8,869 nt of DNA from Candidatus Proendomicrobium guianensium. GTDB taxonomy: Bacteria; Elusimicrobiota; Endomicrobiia; Endomicrobiales; Endomicrobiaceae. The stretch is from positions 1-8,869 of the forward strand of contig WQVR01000023.1 of NCBI GenBank assembly GCA_009785775.1, written 5' to 3'. The position numbers and the translations under genes were made by a program. The notes below the pieces were generated by a model. It was not told where the DNA came from, searched no databases, and saw only the letters and a program-made list of their open reading frames with translations. Positions 1 to 6,258 of the stretch are shown here, piece after piece. Numbering within the stretch: position 1 is the first letter of the stretch; each line of letters begins with the position of its first letter.

Positions 1-282
1 AATTTCGGCATACTGCCGTTAACTTTTAAAGACCCCAGTCATTATGCTCGAATAGAGCAGGGAGAAAGAATAGTACTTAGAGGCTATGTGGAAGATACCA
101 AGCAAGGCGGTGGTACATCAGCTAAAGATGTTATAACTAAGAATGAAGAGCTATATGCTCATGTTCTAAACGGTAGCAATTGGGATTTCAACATTCCATT
201 GGCTTACAACTTAACCCCCCGCCAAAAGGAATTGCTTTTTGCGGGCGGCTTACTTAATTGGATAAAACAACAAGGCAGGTAA
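1..282 (+). CDS. Aconitate hydratase, C-terminal part (5' end outside window)
   Basis: This is the last 93 codons of a reading frame open from the first base, so the gene begins upstream of the window. Aconitase interconverts citrate and isocitrate in the cytoplasm using a 4Fe-4S cluster. The visible part belongs to the C-terminal swivel domain: it opens with NFGILPLTF, the conserved strand and loop that follow the substrate-binding arginine region in aconitases, and ends with an LTPRQKELLFAGGLLNWIK helix. That tail resembles the shorter bacterial (Aquifex-type) aconitases more than the AcnA/IRP1 or AcnB classes. The iron-sulfur cysteines lie outside the window. A GTG at 88 could be mistaken for a start, but the frame and homology run through it. 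The stop codon TAA (280-282) overlaps the likely ribosome binding site of proA, so the two are probably co-transcribed. An isopropylmalate dehydratase-like relative is less likely, because LeuD is a separate small subunit in that family. Confidence 0.85.
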   Translation, partial: NFGILPLTFKDPSHYARIEQGERIVLRGYVEDTKQGGGTSAKDVITKNEELYAHVLNGSNWDFNIPLAYNLTPRQKELLFAGGLLNWIKQQGR

Positions 283-289
283 ACTTAAA

Positions 290-1549
290 ATGACATTACC
301 CGTAAAAGATTTAGTGCTTAAGTATGCTTTGGCCGCCAAAAAAGCGGCGCATGAACTTTCTATAATGTCTGCCGAAGACAAAAACAAAATACTTTTAAAT
401 ATTGCAGACGCTCTGGAAGAAAACTCTGAAAAAATACTTTTTCATAATGCCATAGACGTAGACGCGGCAAAACAAAGCGGTCTTGACGCCGCCCTTATAG
501 ACAGGCTTACCTTAACCGCAGAGCGCGTAAAAGCCATGGCGAAAGGCGTGCGTGATGTCGCAAAACAAGCCGACCCAATAGGCGAAATAATATCTGAAAA
601 CGAACACGATGGACTTAGCATAAAAAAAGTGCGCGTGCCGCTTGGCGTGATATGTATGATTTATGAGTCCCGCCCTAATGTAACGGCAGATTCCGCCGCG
701 CTTTGCCTTAAAGCCGGAAATGCCGTAATACTTAAAGGCGGTTCTGAAGCTATAAACTCTAACAAAATAATTTCAGGTATTATTGTAGACGCAGGCGTTA
801 AAGCCGGCTTGCCGCAGGGCGCTGTGCAGTTTATAGATTCTTCCGATAGGGAAATAATTTTAAACCTGATAAAACTAAACGGTATGATAGATTTGATAAT
901 TCCCCGCGGAAGTGAAAACCTTATAACTTTTGTGCGCGAACACTCAAGCGTTCCTGTACTTTCTCACGGAAAAGGGCTTTGTCACGTTTACATAGACAAA
1001 AATGCTTCCGTTGAAATGGCAACAGATATTGCTTTTAACGCAAAATGCCAAAGGGCAGGCGTTTGTAATGCAATGGAAACATTACTTATACATAAAGATA
1101 TTGCCCCCAAAATTTTGCCCAAGCTTTGCGGGCTTTATGCTAGCGCGGGAACAGAGCTTCGGGGGTGCAATCAAACGCAAGTAATCGTGCCAAATATAAT
1201 ACCCGCAACGGAAGAAGATTGGGACAGCGAATACCACGCATTGATACTATCTGTAAAAATAGTAAACTCTTTGGAAGAGGCAATTTCGCATGTAAACATA
1301 TACGGCTCGCAACATTCAGACGCGATAGTAACAAATGATGAAAATGCCGCAGAAAAGTTTATAAAAGAAGTAGACAGTTCGGCAGTATTCCACAATGCTT
1401 CCACAAGGCTTCATGACGGCAGTGTTTTCGGGCTTGGTGCGGAAATAGGCATTTCAACAGATAAGTTGCACGCGCGCGGGGTAATGGGCGTGCGAGAGCT
1501 TACCTCCAGCAAATATATAGTTCGCGGAGACGGAAATATCCGCAAATAA
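290..1549 (+). CDS. proA: Glutamate-5-semialdehyde dehydrogenase (gamma-glutamyl phosphate reductase)
   Basis: ProA reduces gamma-glutamyl phosphate to glutamate-5-semialdehyde with NADPH, the second step of proline synthesis, in the cytoplasm. The 419-residue length is normal for the family. The aldehyde-dehydrogenase-type catalytic cysteine is Cys259 in QRAGVCNAMET. A glycine-rich nucleotide-binding stretch (KAGNAVILKGG, 141-151) and the ProA signature around 325-346 (V-x5-A-I-x-H-V, then YGSQHSDAI) are both intact. Residue 253 is Cys where Thr is common (AKCQR), a minor variation. The ATG follows the aconitase stop by 7 nt, and the SD-like GGCAGG (274-279) ends at that stop, suggesting translational coupling. 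ProB (glutamate 5-kinase) is not adjacent in the visible sequence. Pairing with aconitase makes sense, since aconitase leads to 2-oxoglutarate and glutamate, the precursor of proline; this link is inferred. A strong terminator follows the stop. Confidence 0.97.
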   Translation: MTLPVKDLVLKYALAAKKAAHELSIMSAEDKNKILLNIADALEENSEKILFHNAIDVDAAKQSGLDAALIDRLTLTAERVKAMAKGVRDVAKQADPIGEIISENEHDGLSIKKVRVPLGVICMIYESRPNVTADSAALCLKAGNAVILKGGSEAINSNKIISGIIVDAGVKAGLPQGAVQFIDSSDREIILNLIKLNGMIDLIIPRGSENLITFVREHSSVPVLSHGKGLCHVYIDKNASVEMATDIAFNAKCQRAGVCNAMETLLIHKDIAPKILPKLCGLYASAGTELRGCNQTQVIVPNIIPATEEDWDSEYHALILSVKIVNSLEEAISHVNIYGSQHSDAIVTNDENAAEKFIKEVDSSAVFHNASTRLHDGSVFGLGAEIGISTDKLHARGVMGVRELTSSKYIVRGDGNIRK

Positions 1550-1562
1550 AATTAACTGCAAT

Positions 1563-1601
1563 AAAAAGCCTCCCGCCAATTTTTTGGCGGGAGGCTTTTT
1601 T
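1563..1601. terminator. Bidirectional intrinsic terminator between proA and cysE
   Basis: A GC-rich stem pairs GCCTCCCGCC (1568-1577) with GGCGGGAGGC (1586-1595), extended by AA/TT inside and by an A-run (1563-1567) matching a T-run (1596-1601) outside. The loop is four T. Both strands therefore end the hairpin with a T-tract, so it can stop proA transcripts and, from the other side, cysE transcripts. It sits exactly between the two convergent genes. Confidence 0.95.
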
Positions 1602-1618
1602 ATTTAAGTTTCCTATTG

Positions 1619-2263
1619 TTATTTTTTGCTTTTTGTGAGTTCGTCTAAGCGGGCTTGAAGTTTTTGTTGTTCTTCAATAAGATACTTTATTGTATGGGAA
1701 ACATGGTCATGCAATTTTGCATGGTCAAGCTTTCCTGCGCCGTCGGGAGAGTGGCATATGCTTACCCTTGCAGGCACTCCTACCGCGGTGCAACTTTCGG
1801 GCACATCGTGCGTTACGACAGAGCCTGCGCCTATTATCGCATTGTTGCCTATGTTAATGTCGCCAAGCACTATGGCATTAGAGCCTATTACTATATTATC
1901 CCCAAGCGTAGGGTGGCGTTTGGTTTTTTCAAGGGAAGTTCCTCCCAGCACAACGCCTTTATAAATAAGCACGCCATTGCCCACTATAGCGGTTTCGCCT
2001 ATAACTACGCCCATGCCGTGGTCTATAAACAAATTTTTGCCTATTGTAGCCCCCGGGTGTATTTCAATGCCGGTTAAAAAGCGCGCTATATGCGAAATAT
2101 ACCTGCCTAAAAAATAGAACTTTTTTTGCCAAAACCAGTTAGCTATTCTGTATAGTATAATGGCATGAAGCCCCGGATAGCACAAAAGCACTTCCAATGT
2201 GCTTTTTGCGGCGGGGTCTTTTTTAAAAATATTTTTTACTTCTTCCCTTAAAATTTTTATCAT
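1619..2263 (-). CDS. cysE: Serine O-acetyltransferase (short bacterial form)
   Basis: CysE transfers acetyl from acetyl-CoA to L-serine, giving O-acetylserine for cysteine synthesis. At 214 residues it is the short form, lacking most of the N-terminal helical domain of the roughly 270-residue enterobacterial enzyme. The left-handed beta-helix hexapeptide repeats cover about 65-168. Residues matching the known active site are Asp16 (KDPA), Asp81-His82 (DHGMGVVIGET) and His117 (KRHPTLGD). The C-terminal 30 residues are charged and helical, possibly coiled coil. The chain ends in KSKK, not the terminal isoleucine that docks into CysK in the classical cysteine synthase complex, so that complex is unlikely to form the usual way (inference). 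The ATG lies 8 nt after the ZIP transporter stop; the SD TTAGGA contains that TAG stop, indicating co-translation. No cysK is present in the window. Confidence 0.96.
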   Translation of the reverse strand: MIKILREEVKNIFKKDPAAKSTLEVLLCYPGLHAIILYRIANWFWQKKFYFLGRYISHIARFLTGIEIHPGATIGKNLFIDHGMGVVIGETAIVGNGVLIYKGVVLGGTSLEKTKRHPTLGDNIVIGSNAIVLGDINIGNNAIIGAGSVVTHDVPESCTAVGVPARVSICHSPDGAGKLDHAKLHDHVSHTIKYLIEEQQKLQARLDELTKSKK

Positions 2264-2271
2264 AAATTTTC

Positions 2272-2985
2272 CTAATGTGTGAAATGGCTTATAATAAGCA
2301 CAAAAATTGAGCCTAAAAACAAAAAACTTGAAACAGTGCGGCGGTTTACGGCTTTATGCGTTTCGGGTATTAAATCGCTTGCGGCAAGATAAATAAAACT
2401 TCCCGCAACACCCGCCAAAAACATGCCCACAACTTCTTGCGGCAAGTTGCTAAGCAAAAGGTGCCCTGTAGCCGTGCCTATGGGCGTAAAAGCGGCAACC
2501 AGCAAGGAAAGCAAAATAGTTTTTTTCTTATTTGCCCCGCAATGAACCAAAATGCTTGTAATTACTATGCCGTCTGGTATTTTGTGCAGTAGCACCGCTA
2601 TTGCCGTAAGTATACCAAGTTGCGGGCTTACTTCAAAGCCTGCGCTTATCACAAGCCCGTCTATAAGAGAATGCAGCGATAAACCTACAACTGAAATGCG
2701 CTCGTCGTGATTATCGCAGCTTGGGTCATGGCAAGGGTGTACCATTACTATATTTTGCAAAAAAAACATCGCAAAAAAGCCTATTAAAACAAAGTTTACG
2801 GCATTTGGCGTTAGTTCAAGCGCTTCGGGTATAAAATGTGAAAACGACAGCGTAATCATTACGCCTGCGGCAAAACTTATTAAAAGAAGTGAATTTTTTT
2901 TTGCCCAACCGCCAAGGCGCACAACCAAAAAACTTCCCATCATCGCGGCAAGCGCCGCCGCTAAAGAGTATAAAATTTCGCGCAA
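2272..2985 (-). CDS. ZIP family divalent metal transporter
   Basis: ZIP proteins move zinc, iron or other divalent cations into the cytoplasm across the inner membrane. The 237-residue protein has about eight hydrophobic segments. The signature metal-site helices are present: HSLIDG (105-110, TM4) and HKIPDG (134-139, TM5). Each has Asp where the best-studied members have Glu (HNxxEG), as in several GufA-like ZIPs. A short loop HPCHDPSCDNH (83-93) before TM4, rich in His and Cys, is a likely metal-binding loop. The start is TTG, supported by an SD AAAGGGG (2999-2993) with a 7-nt spacer and by the first membrane helix beginning right after it; the next ATGs (codons 15 and 16) would cut into that helix. 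It probably forms an operon with cysE 8 nt downstream. No obvious Zur or Fur operator is visible. The metal cannot be decided from sequence. Confidence 0.92.
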   Translation of the reverse strand: MREILYSLAAALAAMMGSFLVVRLGGWAKKNSLLLISFAAGVMITLSFSHFIPEALELTPNAVNFVLIGFFAMFFLQNIVMVHPCHDPSCDNHDERISVVGLSLHSLIDGLVISAGFEVSPQLGILTAIAVLLHKIPDGIVITSILVHCGANKKKTILLSLLVAAFTPIGTATGHLLLSNLPQEVVGMFLAGVAGSFIYLAASDLIPETHKAVNRRTVSSFLFLGSIFVLIISHFTH

Positions 2986-3021
2986 AGGTTAACCCCTTTA
3001 AAGCAAAAATATTCGCCCCAT

Positions 3022-3027
3022 ATTATA
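3022..3027 (-). promoter_or_regulatory. Possible -10 element for ZIP-cysE operon
   Basis: A perfect TATAAT on the minus strand lies 37 nt upstream of the TTG start, just past the T-tract of the pyk terminator. No good -35 hexamer is found at 16-18 nt spacing, since that position falls inside the terminator hairpin. It is therefore a weak call, but it is the only promoter-like motif between the two operons. Confidence 0.35.
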
Positions 3028-3065
3028 CATAAAAAAAGCCGCTTGCGCATAACGCAAGCGGCTTT
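3028..3065 (-). terminator. Intrinsic terminator of trpB2-pyk operon
   Basis: A 13-bp perfect stem pairs AAAGCCGCTTGCG (3035-3047) with CGCAAGCGGCTTT (3053-3065) around a 5-nt loop. On the minus strand it is followed by a run of seven T. It begins 12 nt after the pyk stop codon. The short T-run on the plus strand is not followed by more T, so it works mainly leftward. Confidence 0.93.
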
Positions 3066-3077
3066 AAATTATTTTAC

Positions 3078-4109
3078 TTACACAAGTGGCGTGCGGTAAA
3101 TATTTTTTTCGGTAAATTCTATAACGTCGTGCATCATTTTTACAACTTTCATAGGAAACTTGCCCACAGCGGTTTCGGCTGAAAGCATTACATAGTCGGT
3201 GCCGTCTATAATAGCGTTGGCAACGTCTGAAACTTCAGCGCGTGTAGGTATGGGGTTATTAACCATGGTTTCAAGCATTTGCGTTGCAGTTATTACAAAA
3301 CGTCTTTTTCTTTGGCAGGCGTTTATAATATATTTTTGCATTATAGGCACTTGGCAAAGGGGTATGGATATGCCTAGGTCGCCTCTGGCAACCATTATGC
3401 CGTCGCAAACGTCTAAAATTTCGGCAAGGTTGTTTATGCCTTCGCGGTCTTCAATTTTGGCAACGACTTCGCATTTTGAATTTGCTTCTTTAATCAGGTC
3501 TAAAATAGGCAGCATATCTTCTTTATTACGCACAAAAGAGTTTGCTATATAGTCTACATTGTGTTTTAGACCGAATAAAACGTCATCTCTGTCTTTGTCT
3601 TCCAAAGGCTTAAAGTTTAGGAAAGCGTCAGGGATGTTTACGCCTTTGTTCGGCTTAAGCATGTAATCATTTTTCACTTCTGTCACAACGCTGTCCCCTT
3701 TTACTTCAAGCACTTTTAAAACTAAGTTGCCGTCGTCAATAAAAACGTCAAGATCTTTTTTTATGTCTGCCATGGGGCCGGGGTAGTCTATGCTTATTAT
3801 TTGTGAAGTGCCTATAATATCTTTGCTTGTTAAAACAAGTTCTTGTCCTTTTTTAAGTTCTACAGGGGCATTGTCTTTAAGCGCGCCTATACGTATTCTG
3901 TGGCCTTCTAAGTCTATTAAAATTTTAATGTCTCTGTTATACTTTTTGTTTAGTTCTCTGATAAGGGCAATGTCTTTTTCATACATTTCATGCGTGCCGT
4001 GCGAAAAATTTAAACGCACGATTCTCATTCCGTTACCTGCTAAATCATTTAAAATTTCAATGTCGCGTATAGCGGGACCCATTGTACAAACAACTCCGGT
4101 TCTGTTCAC
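3078..4109 (-). CDS. pyk: Pyruvate kinase lacking the C-terminal regulatory domain
   Basis: Pyruvate kinase transfers phosphate from phosphoenolpyruvate to ADP, the last ATP-yielding step of glycolysis. The catalytic A domain and the B lid (about 75-160) are complete: VRLNFSHG (31-38), catalytic Lys218 and metal ligand Glu220 in AKIED, ARGDLG (241-246), TATQMLETM (274-282) and AEVSDVANAIIDGTD (291-305). The protein stops at residue 343, right after the last A-domain helix, whereas typical enzymes have about 470 residues with a C domain carrying the effector site. A second in-frame stop three codons later and a terminator 12 nt away argue against a frameshift. The usual DTKGPEIRTG reads DLEGHRIRIG (66-75): Leu, Arg and Ile replace Thr, Glu and Thr at positions tied to potassium dependence. 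The start is GTG, with SD AAGGAG (4121-4116) and 6-nt spacing; the SD overlaps the trpB2 stop. It is likely co-transcribed with trpB2. Confidence 0.93.
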   Translation of the reverse strand: MNRTGVVCTMGPAIRDIEILNDLAGNGMRIVRLNFSHGTHEMYEKDIALIRELNKKYNRDIKILIDLEGHRIRIGALKDNAPVELKKGQELVLTSKDIIGTSQIISIDYPGPMADIKKDLDVFIDDGNLVLKVLEVKGDSVVTEVKNDYMLKPNKGVNIPDAFLNFKPLEDKDRDDVLFGLKHNVDYIANSFVRNKEDMLPILDLIKEANSKCEVVAKIEDREGINNLAEILDVCDGIMVARGDLGISIPLCQVPIMQKYIINACQRKRRFVITATQMLETMVNNPIPTRAEVSDVANAIIDGTDYVMLSAETAVGKFPMKVVKMMHDVIEFTEKNIYRTPLV

Positions 4110-4119
4110 AGCAAACTCC

Positions 4120-5493
4120 TTATGTATTTATTTTTGGCAAGCTTTTTAAGTTGCGGTTTACTTCTTCCTGCGAGTAGTCGCAGTCCGATATATTTCCTTT
4201 TAAGTAATTGTCATAAGCAGATAAATCAAAGTGTCCGTGTCCCGACAAGTTAAATAAAATGGTTTTCGGGGTGCCGTCGCGCTCTGCTTTTAAGGCTTCT
4301 TCCATTGCCACTTTTATGGCATGGGCGGATTCGGGCGCGGGAAGTATGCCTTCCGAGCGCGCAAAAAGCAATGCCGCTTCAAAAACTTCTTTTTGGGCTA
4401 CGGCGCGCGCTTCCACTACTTTTTCGTCTACCAAAAGCGAAACTAAAGGGCTTGCACCGTGATAGCGCAGTCCCCCCGCATGTATGCCTTGAGGCGTAAA
4501 GTTGTGCCCCAAAGTATGCATTTTAAGCGCAGGAGTAAGGCCTGTAGAATCGCCAAAATCATAAGTATATTCGCCCTTGGTAAGCTTAGGGCATGCCGAA
4601 GGTTCTACCGCTATTGCCCGTAAAGGCGTTGATTTTTGGAGTTTATCCATTAAAAACGGAAATGCCACACCCGCAAAATTTGAACCGCCGCCAAGGCAAC
4701 CTATTACTATATCAGGGTAGGCGTCTACAGCTTCCATTTGTTTTTTTGCTTCAAGCCCTATAACTGTTTGGTGCATTAAAACATGGTTTAAAACGCTTCC
4801 GAGGGAATATTTAGAATTTTTGTGTGTTAAGGTGTCTTCTATGGCTTCGGCTATGGCGTCTCCAAGAGAGCCTGTGGTGTCGGGGGTTTTGGCTAAAATT
4901 TCCCTGCCTGTTTTTGTTAATTCAGAAGGGCTTGCAACTACTTTAGCGCCGAAAACTTCCATTAAAGATTTTCTGTAAGGCTTTTGCATGAAAGAAATTT
5001 TAACCATATAAACCATGCATTCAAGGTCAAACTCTTTACATGCCATTGATAATGCGCTGCCCCATTGGCCTGCGCCCGTTTCGGATGTTATCCTTGTAAT
5101 ACCTTCGGACTTGTTATAAAAAGCCTGCGCTACGGCAGAGTTAGACTTATGGCTTCCCGAGGGGCTTACGCTTTCGTTTTTAAAGTATATTTTAGATTTT
5201 ACGCCTAAGGCTTTTTCAAGGCCTGTCGCCCGCACCAAAGGTGTGGTGCGCCATATTTTATAAATTTCGCGTACTTCTTGGGGAATGTCTATAAAACGTT
5301 CTTTGGAAAATTCTTGGGTTGCGGCGGCTTTGGAAAAAAGCATTGAGAAGTCATCAACAGTGGCAAGGCGGCTTTCGCGCGTGTTGTAATGCCCCGGCAA
5401 AGATTTAGGCAAATCTGCCTGAATGTTGTACCATTGTTTGGGGATAAATTCTTCCCCTAATATTATTTTTTTGTCGATGTTATTTTTTGACAT
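4120..5493 (-). CDS. trpB2: TrpB2-type tryptophan synthase beta-like PLP enzyme
   Basis: This is a PLP-dependent beta-subunit-like enzyme of the TrpB2 class, which differs from TrpB1 in its long N-terminal extension (IPKQWYNIQADLP, 17-29) and roughly 450-residue length. The expected reaction is condensation of serine with indole to tryptophan; some family members are proposed to act alone in indole rescue or on serine derivatives. Visible motifs are the PLP lysine Lys116 in SGSHKSNSA, the catalytic Glu138 in ETGAGQWG, the phosphate-binding loop GCLGGGSN (265-272), EGILPAPESAHA (381-392) and SGHGHFD (417-423). No trpA or other trp gene is nearby, typical for TrpB2. The ATG start is fixed because an in-frame TAA lies 12 nt upstream (5508-5506) with no other start between. 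The pyk start follows by 10 nt. Operon membership with pyk suggests a serine/pyruvate connection, but that is inference. Confidence 0.93.
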   Translation of the reverse strand: MSKNNIDKKIILGEEFIPKQWYNIQADLPKSLPGHYNTRESRLATVDDFSMLFSKAAATQEFSKERFIDIPQEVREIYKIWRTTPLVRATGLEKALGVKSKIYFKNESVSPSGSHKSNSAVAQAFYNKSEGITRITSETGAGQWGSALSMACKEFDLECMVYMVKISFMQKPYRKSLMEVFGAKVVASPSELTKTGREILAKTPDTTGSLGDAIAEAIEDTLTHKNSKYSLGSVLNHVLMHQTVIGLEAKKQMEAVDAYPDIVIGCLGGGSNFAGVAFPFLMDKLQKSTPLRAIAVEPSACPKLTKGEYTYDFGDSTGLTPALKMHTLGHNFTPQGIHAGGLRYHGASPLVSLLVDEKVVEARAVAQKEVFEAALLFARSEGILPAPESAHAIKVAMEEALKAERDGTPKTILFNLSGHGHFDLSAYDNYLKGNISDCDYSQEEVNRNLKSLPKINT

Positions 5494-5502
5494 ATTCCCG
5501 AG

Positions 5503-5531
5503 ATTTTACACTAATATTATCTTTTTGTCAA
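5503..5531 (-). promoter_or_regulatory. Sigma70-type promoter of trpB2-pyk, near-leaderless
   Basis: On the minus strand a perfect TTGACA (5531-5526) is followed after exactly 17 nt by TAAAAT (5508-5503), five of six matches to consensus. The predicted start of transcription is near 5496, an A, only about 3 nt before the trpB2 ATG. The only SD-like bases (GGGA just upstream of the ATG) would then lie largely outside the mRNA. Confidence 0.75.
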
Positions 5532-5541
5532 ACAAAAAACA

Positions 5542-6246
5542 TTATATTTCGTATATGTTTTTTGAGGTTATGCCGTCGCCTGAAATTTCGATAATCTTTG
5601 AACCGAAAACATTAATAATTTTGGTGTTTTCTACAATGCTTTCCTGATGGCGGGTTTGGTCTTGAAAGTGTATATGGCCGTGAAGCCAGACAACCGGCTT
5701 GTTTTTTTTAATAAAATCGTTAAAACACTTAAAACCCGTGTGGCAAATATCTTCTTTGTCGTGAATGCCAAACGGAGGCGCGTGCGATAAAACTATAGTT
5801 TTTCGTTTAATTTTTTTGCCTTGCAGTAAGTCCATAAGGCTTATCAATTTAATTTTTCTTTGAACTTTGGCAACCAGTTTTGCCATTTTGTCTTCGCTAA
5901 ACTGCATGGGGCCGCCCGAATAGTCCATAGTGCCGCCAAAACCGGCAAAAATATATTCATCGTATGCAACCGCGTGCGCATGCAGATTAATGCCGCCAAT
6001 CTCTAGGTGCTTATCTTTATCGTAGAAAGACGCAAGTGAACTGCCTTTGCGCCTTTCTAAAGTGTGGTGGTTGCCTTCAACAAAATAAAGGTCTTTGCGT
6101 ATGGAGTCTGTAATATATTCAATATATTTAGGGCGTAAATCGCCGCATGAGCAAATTGCGCGAAGGTCTTTAAGTTTATCGGGACTTTCGGACGCTAGTT
6201 TTTCAAGCGCGCGGTCTTCAACGTCTGAAATTGCCAAAATTTTCAT
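5542..6246 (-). CDS. Calcineurin-like metallophosphoesterase
   Basis: A 234-residue cytoplasmic protein of the calcineurin-like phosphoesterase superfamily, which uses two metal ions to cleave phosphomono- or diesters. Motifs in order: ISDVED (6-11), SCGDLR with metal-bridging Asp36, GNHH (58-61), LSHAPP with His155, and LHGHIH with His191 and His193. The first motif is DxE (Asp8, Glu10) instead of the usual DxH. As far as I recall, the same form occurs in a set of uncharacterised Firmicutes relatives that also carry the SCGDL motif, so it probably reflects a subfamily and not loss of activity. The insert at about 108-148 is lysine-rich (KVQRKIK, QGKKIKRK). The substrate is unknown. The ATG lies 12 nt after the upstream stop, whose TAG forms part of a weak SD (TAGGC). 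It is the second gene of an operon with the ParB-like protein, suggesting a shared but unknown role. Confidence 0.88.
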   Translation of the reverse strand: MKILAISDVEDRALEKLASESPDKLKDLRAICSCGDLRPKYIEYITDSIRKDLYFVEGNHHTLERRKGSSLASFYDKDKHLEIGGINLHAHAVAYDEYIFAGFGGTMDYSGGPMQFSEDKMAKLVAKVQRKIKLISLMDLLQGKKIKRKTIVLSHAPPFGIHDKEDICHTGFKCFNDFIKKNKPVVWLHGHIHFQDQTRHQESIVENTKIINVFGSKIIEISGDGITSKNIYEI

Positions 6247-6258
6247 TGTTTATATTGC

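Noticed and set aside
1655..2077. Plus-strand 140-codon open frame
   Set aside because: It is antisense to cysE; the repeated Tyr/Ala/His pattern is the mirror of hexapeptide-repeat codons.
3035..3080. Frameshift explaining the short pyruvate kinase
   Set aside because: Two in-frame stops and a terminator follow directly, with no remaining sequence that could encode a C domain.
5522..5538. TTTTTGT/ACAAAAA inverted repeat as a terminator of the phosphoesterase gene
   Set aside because: Only A-T rich with a 3-nt loop and no GC stem; it overlaps the trpB2 -35 box. Not a convincing terminator.
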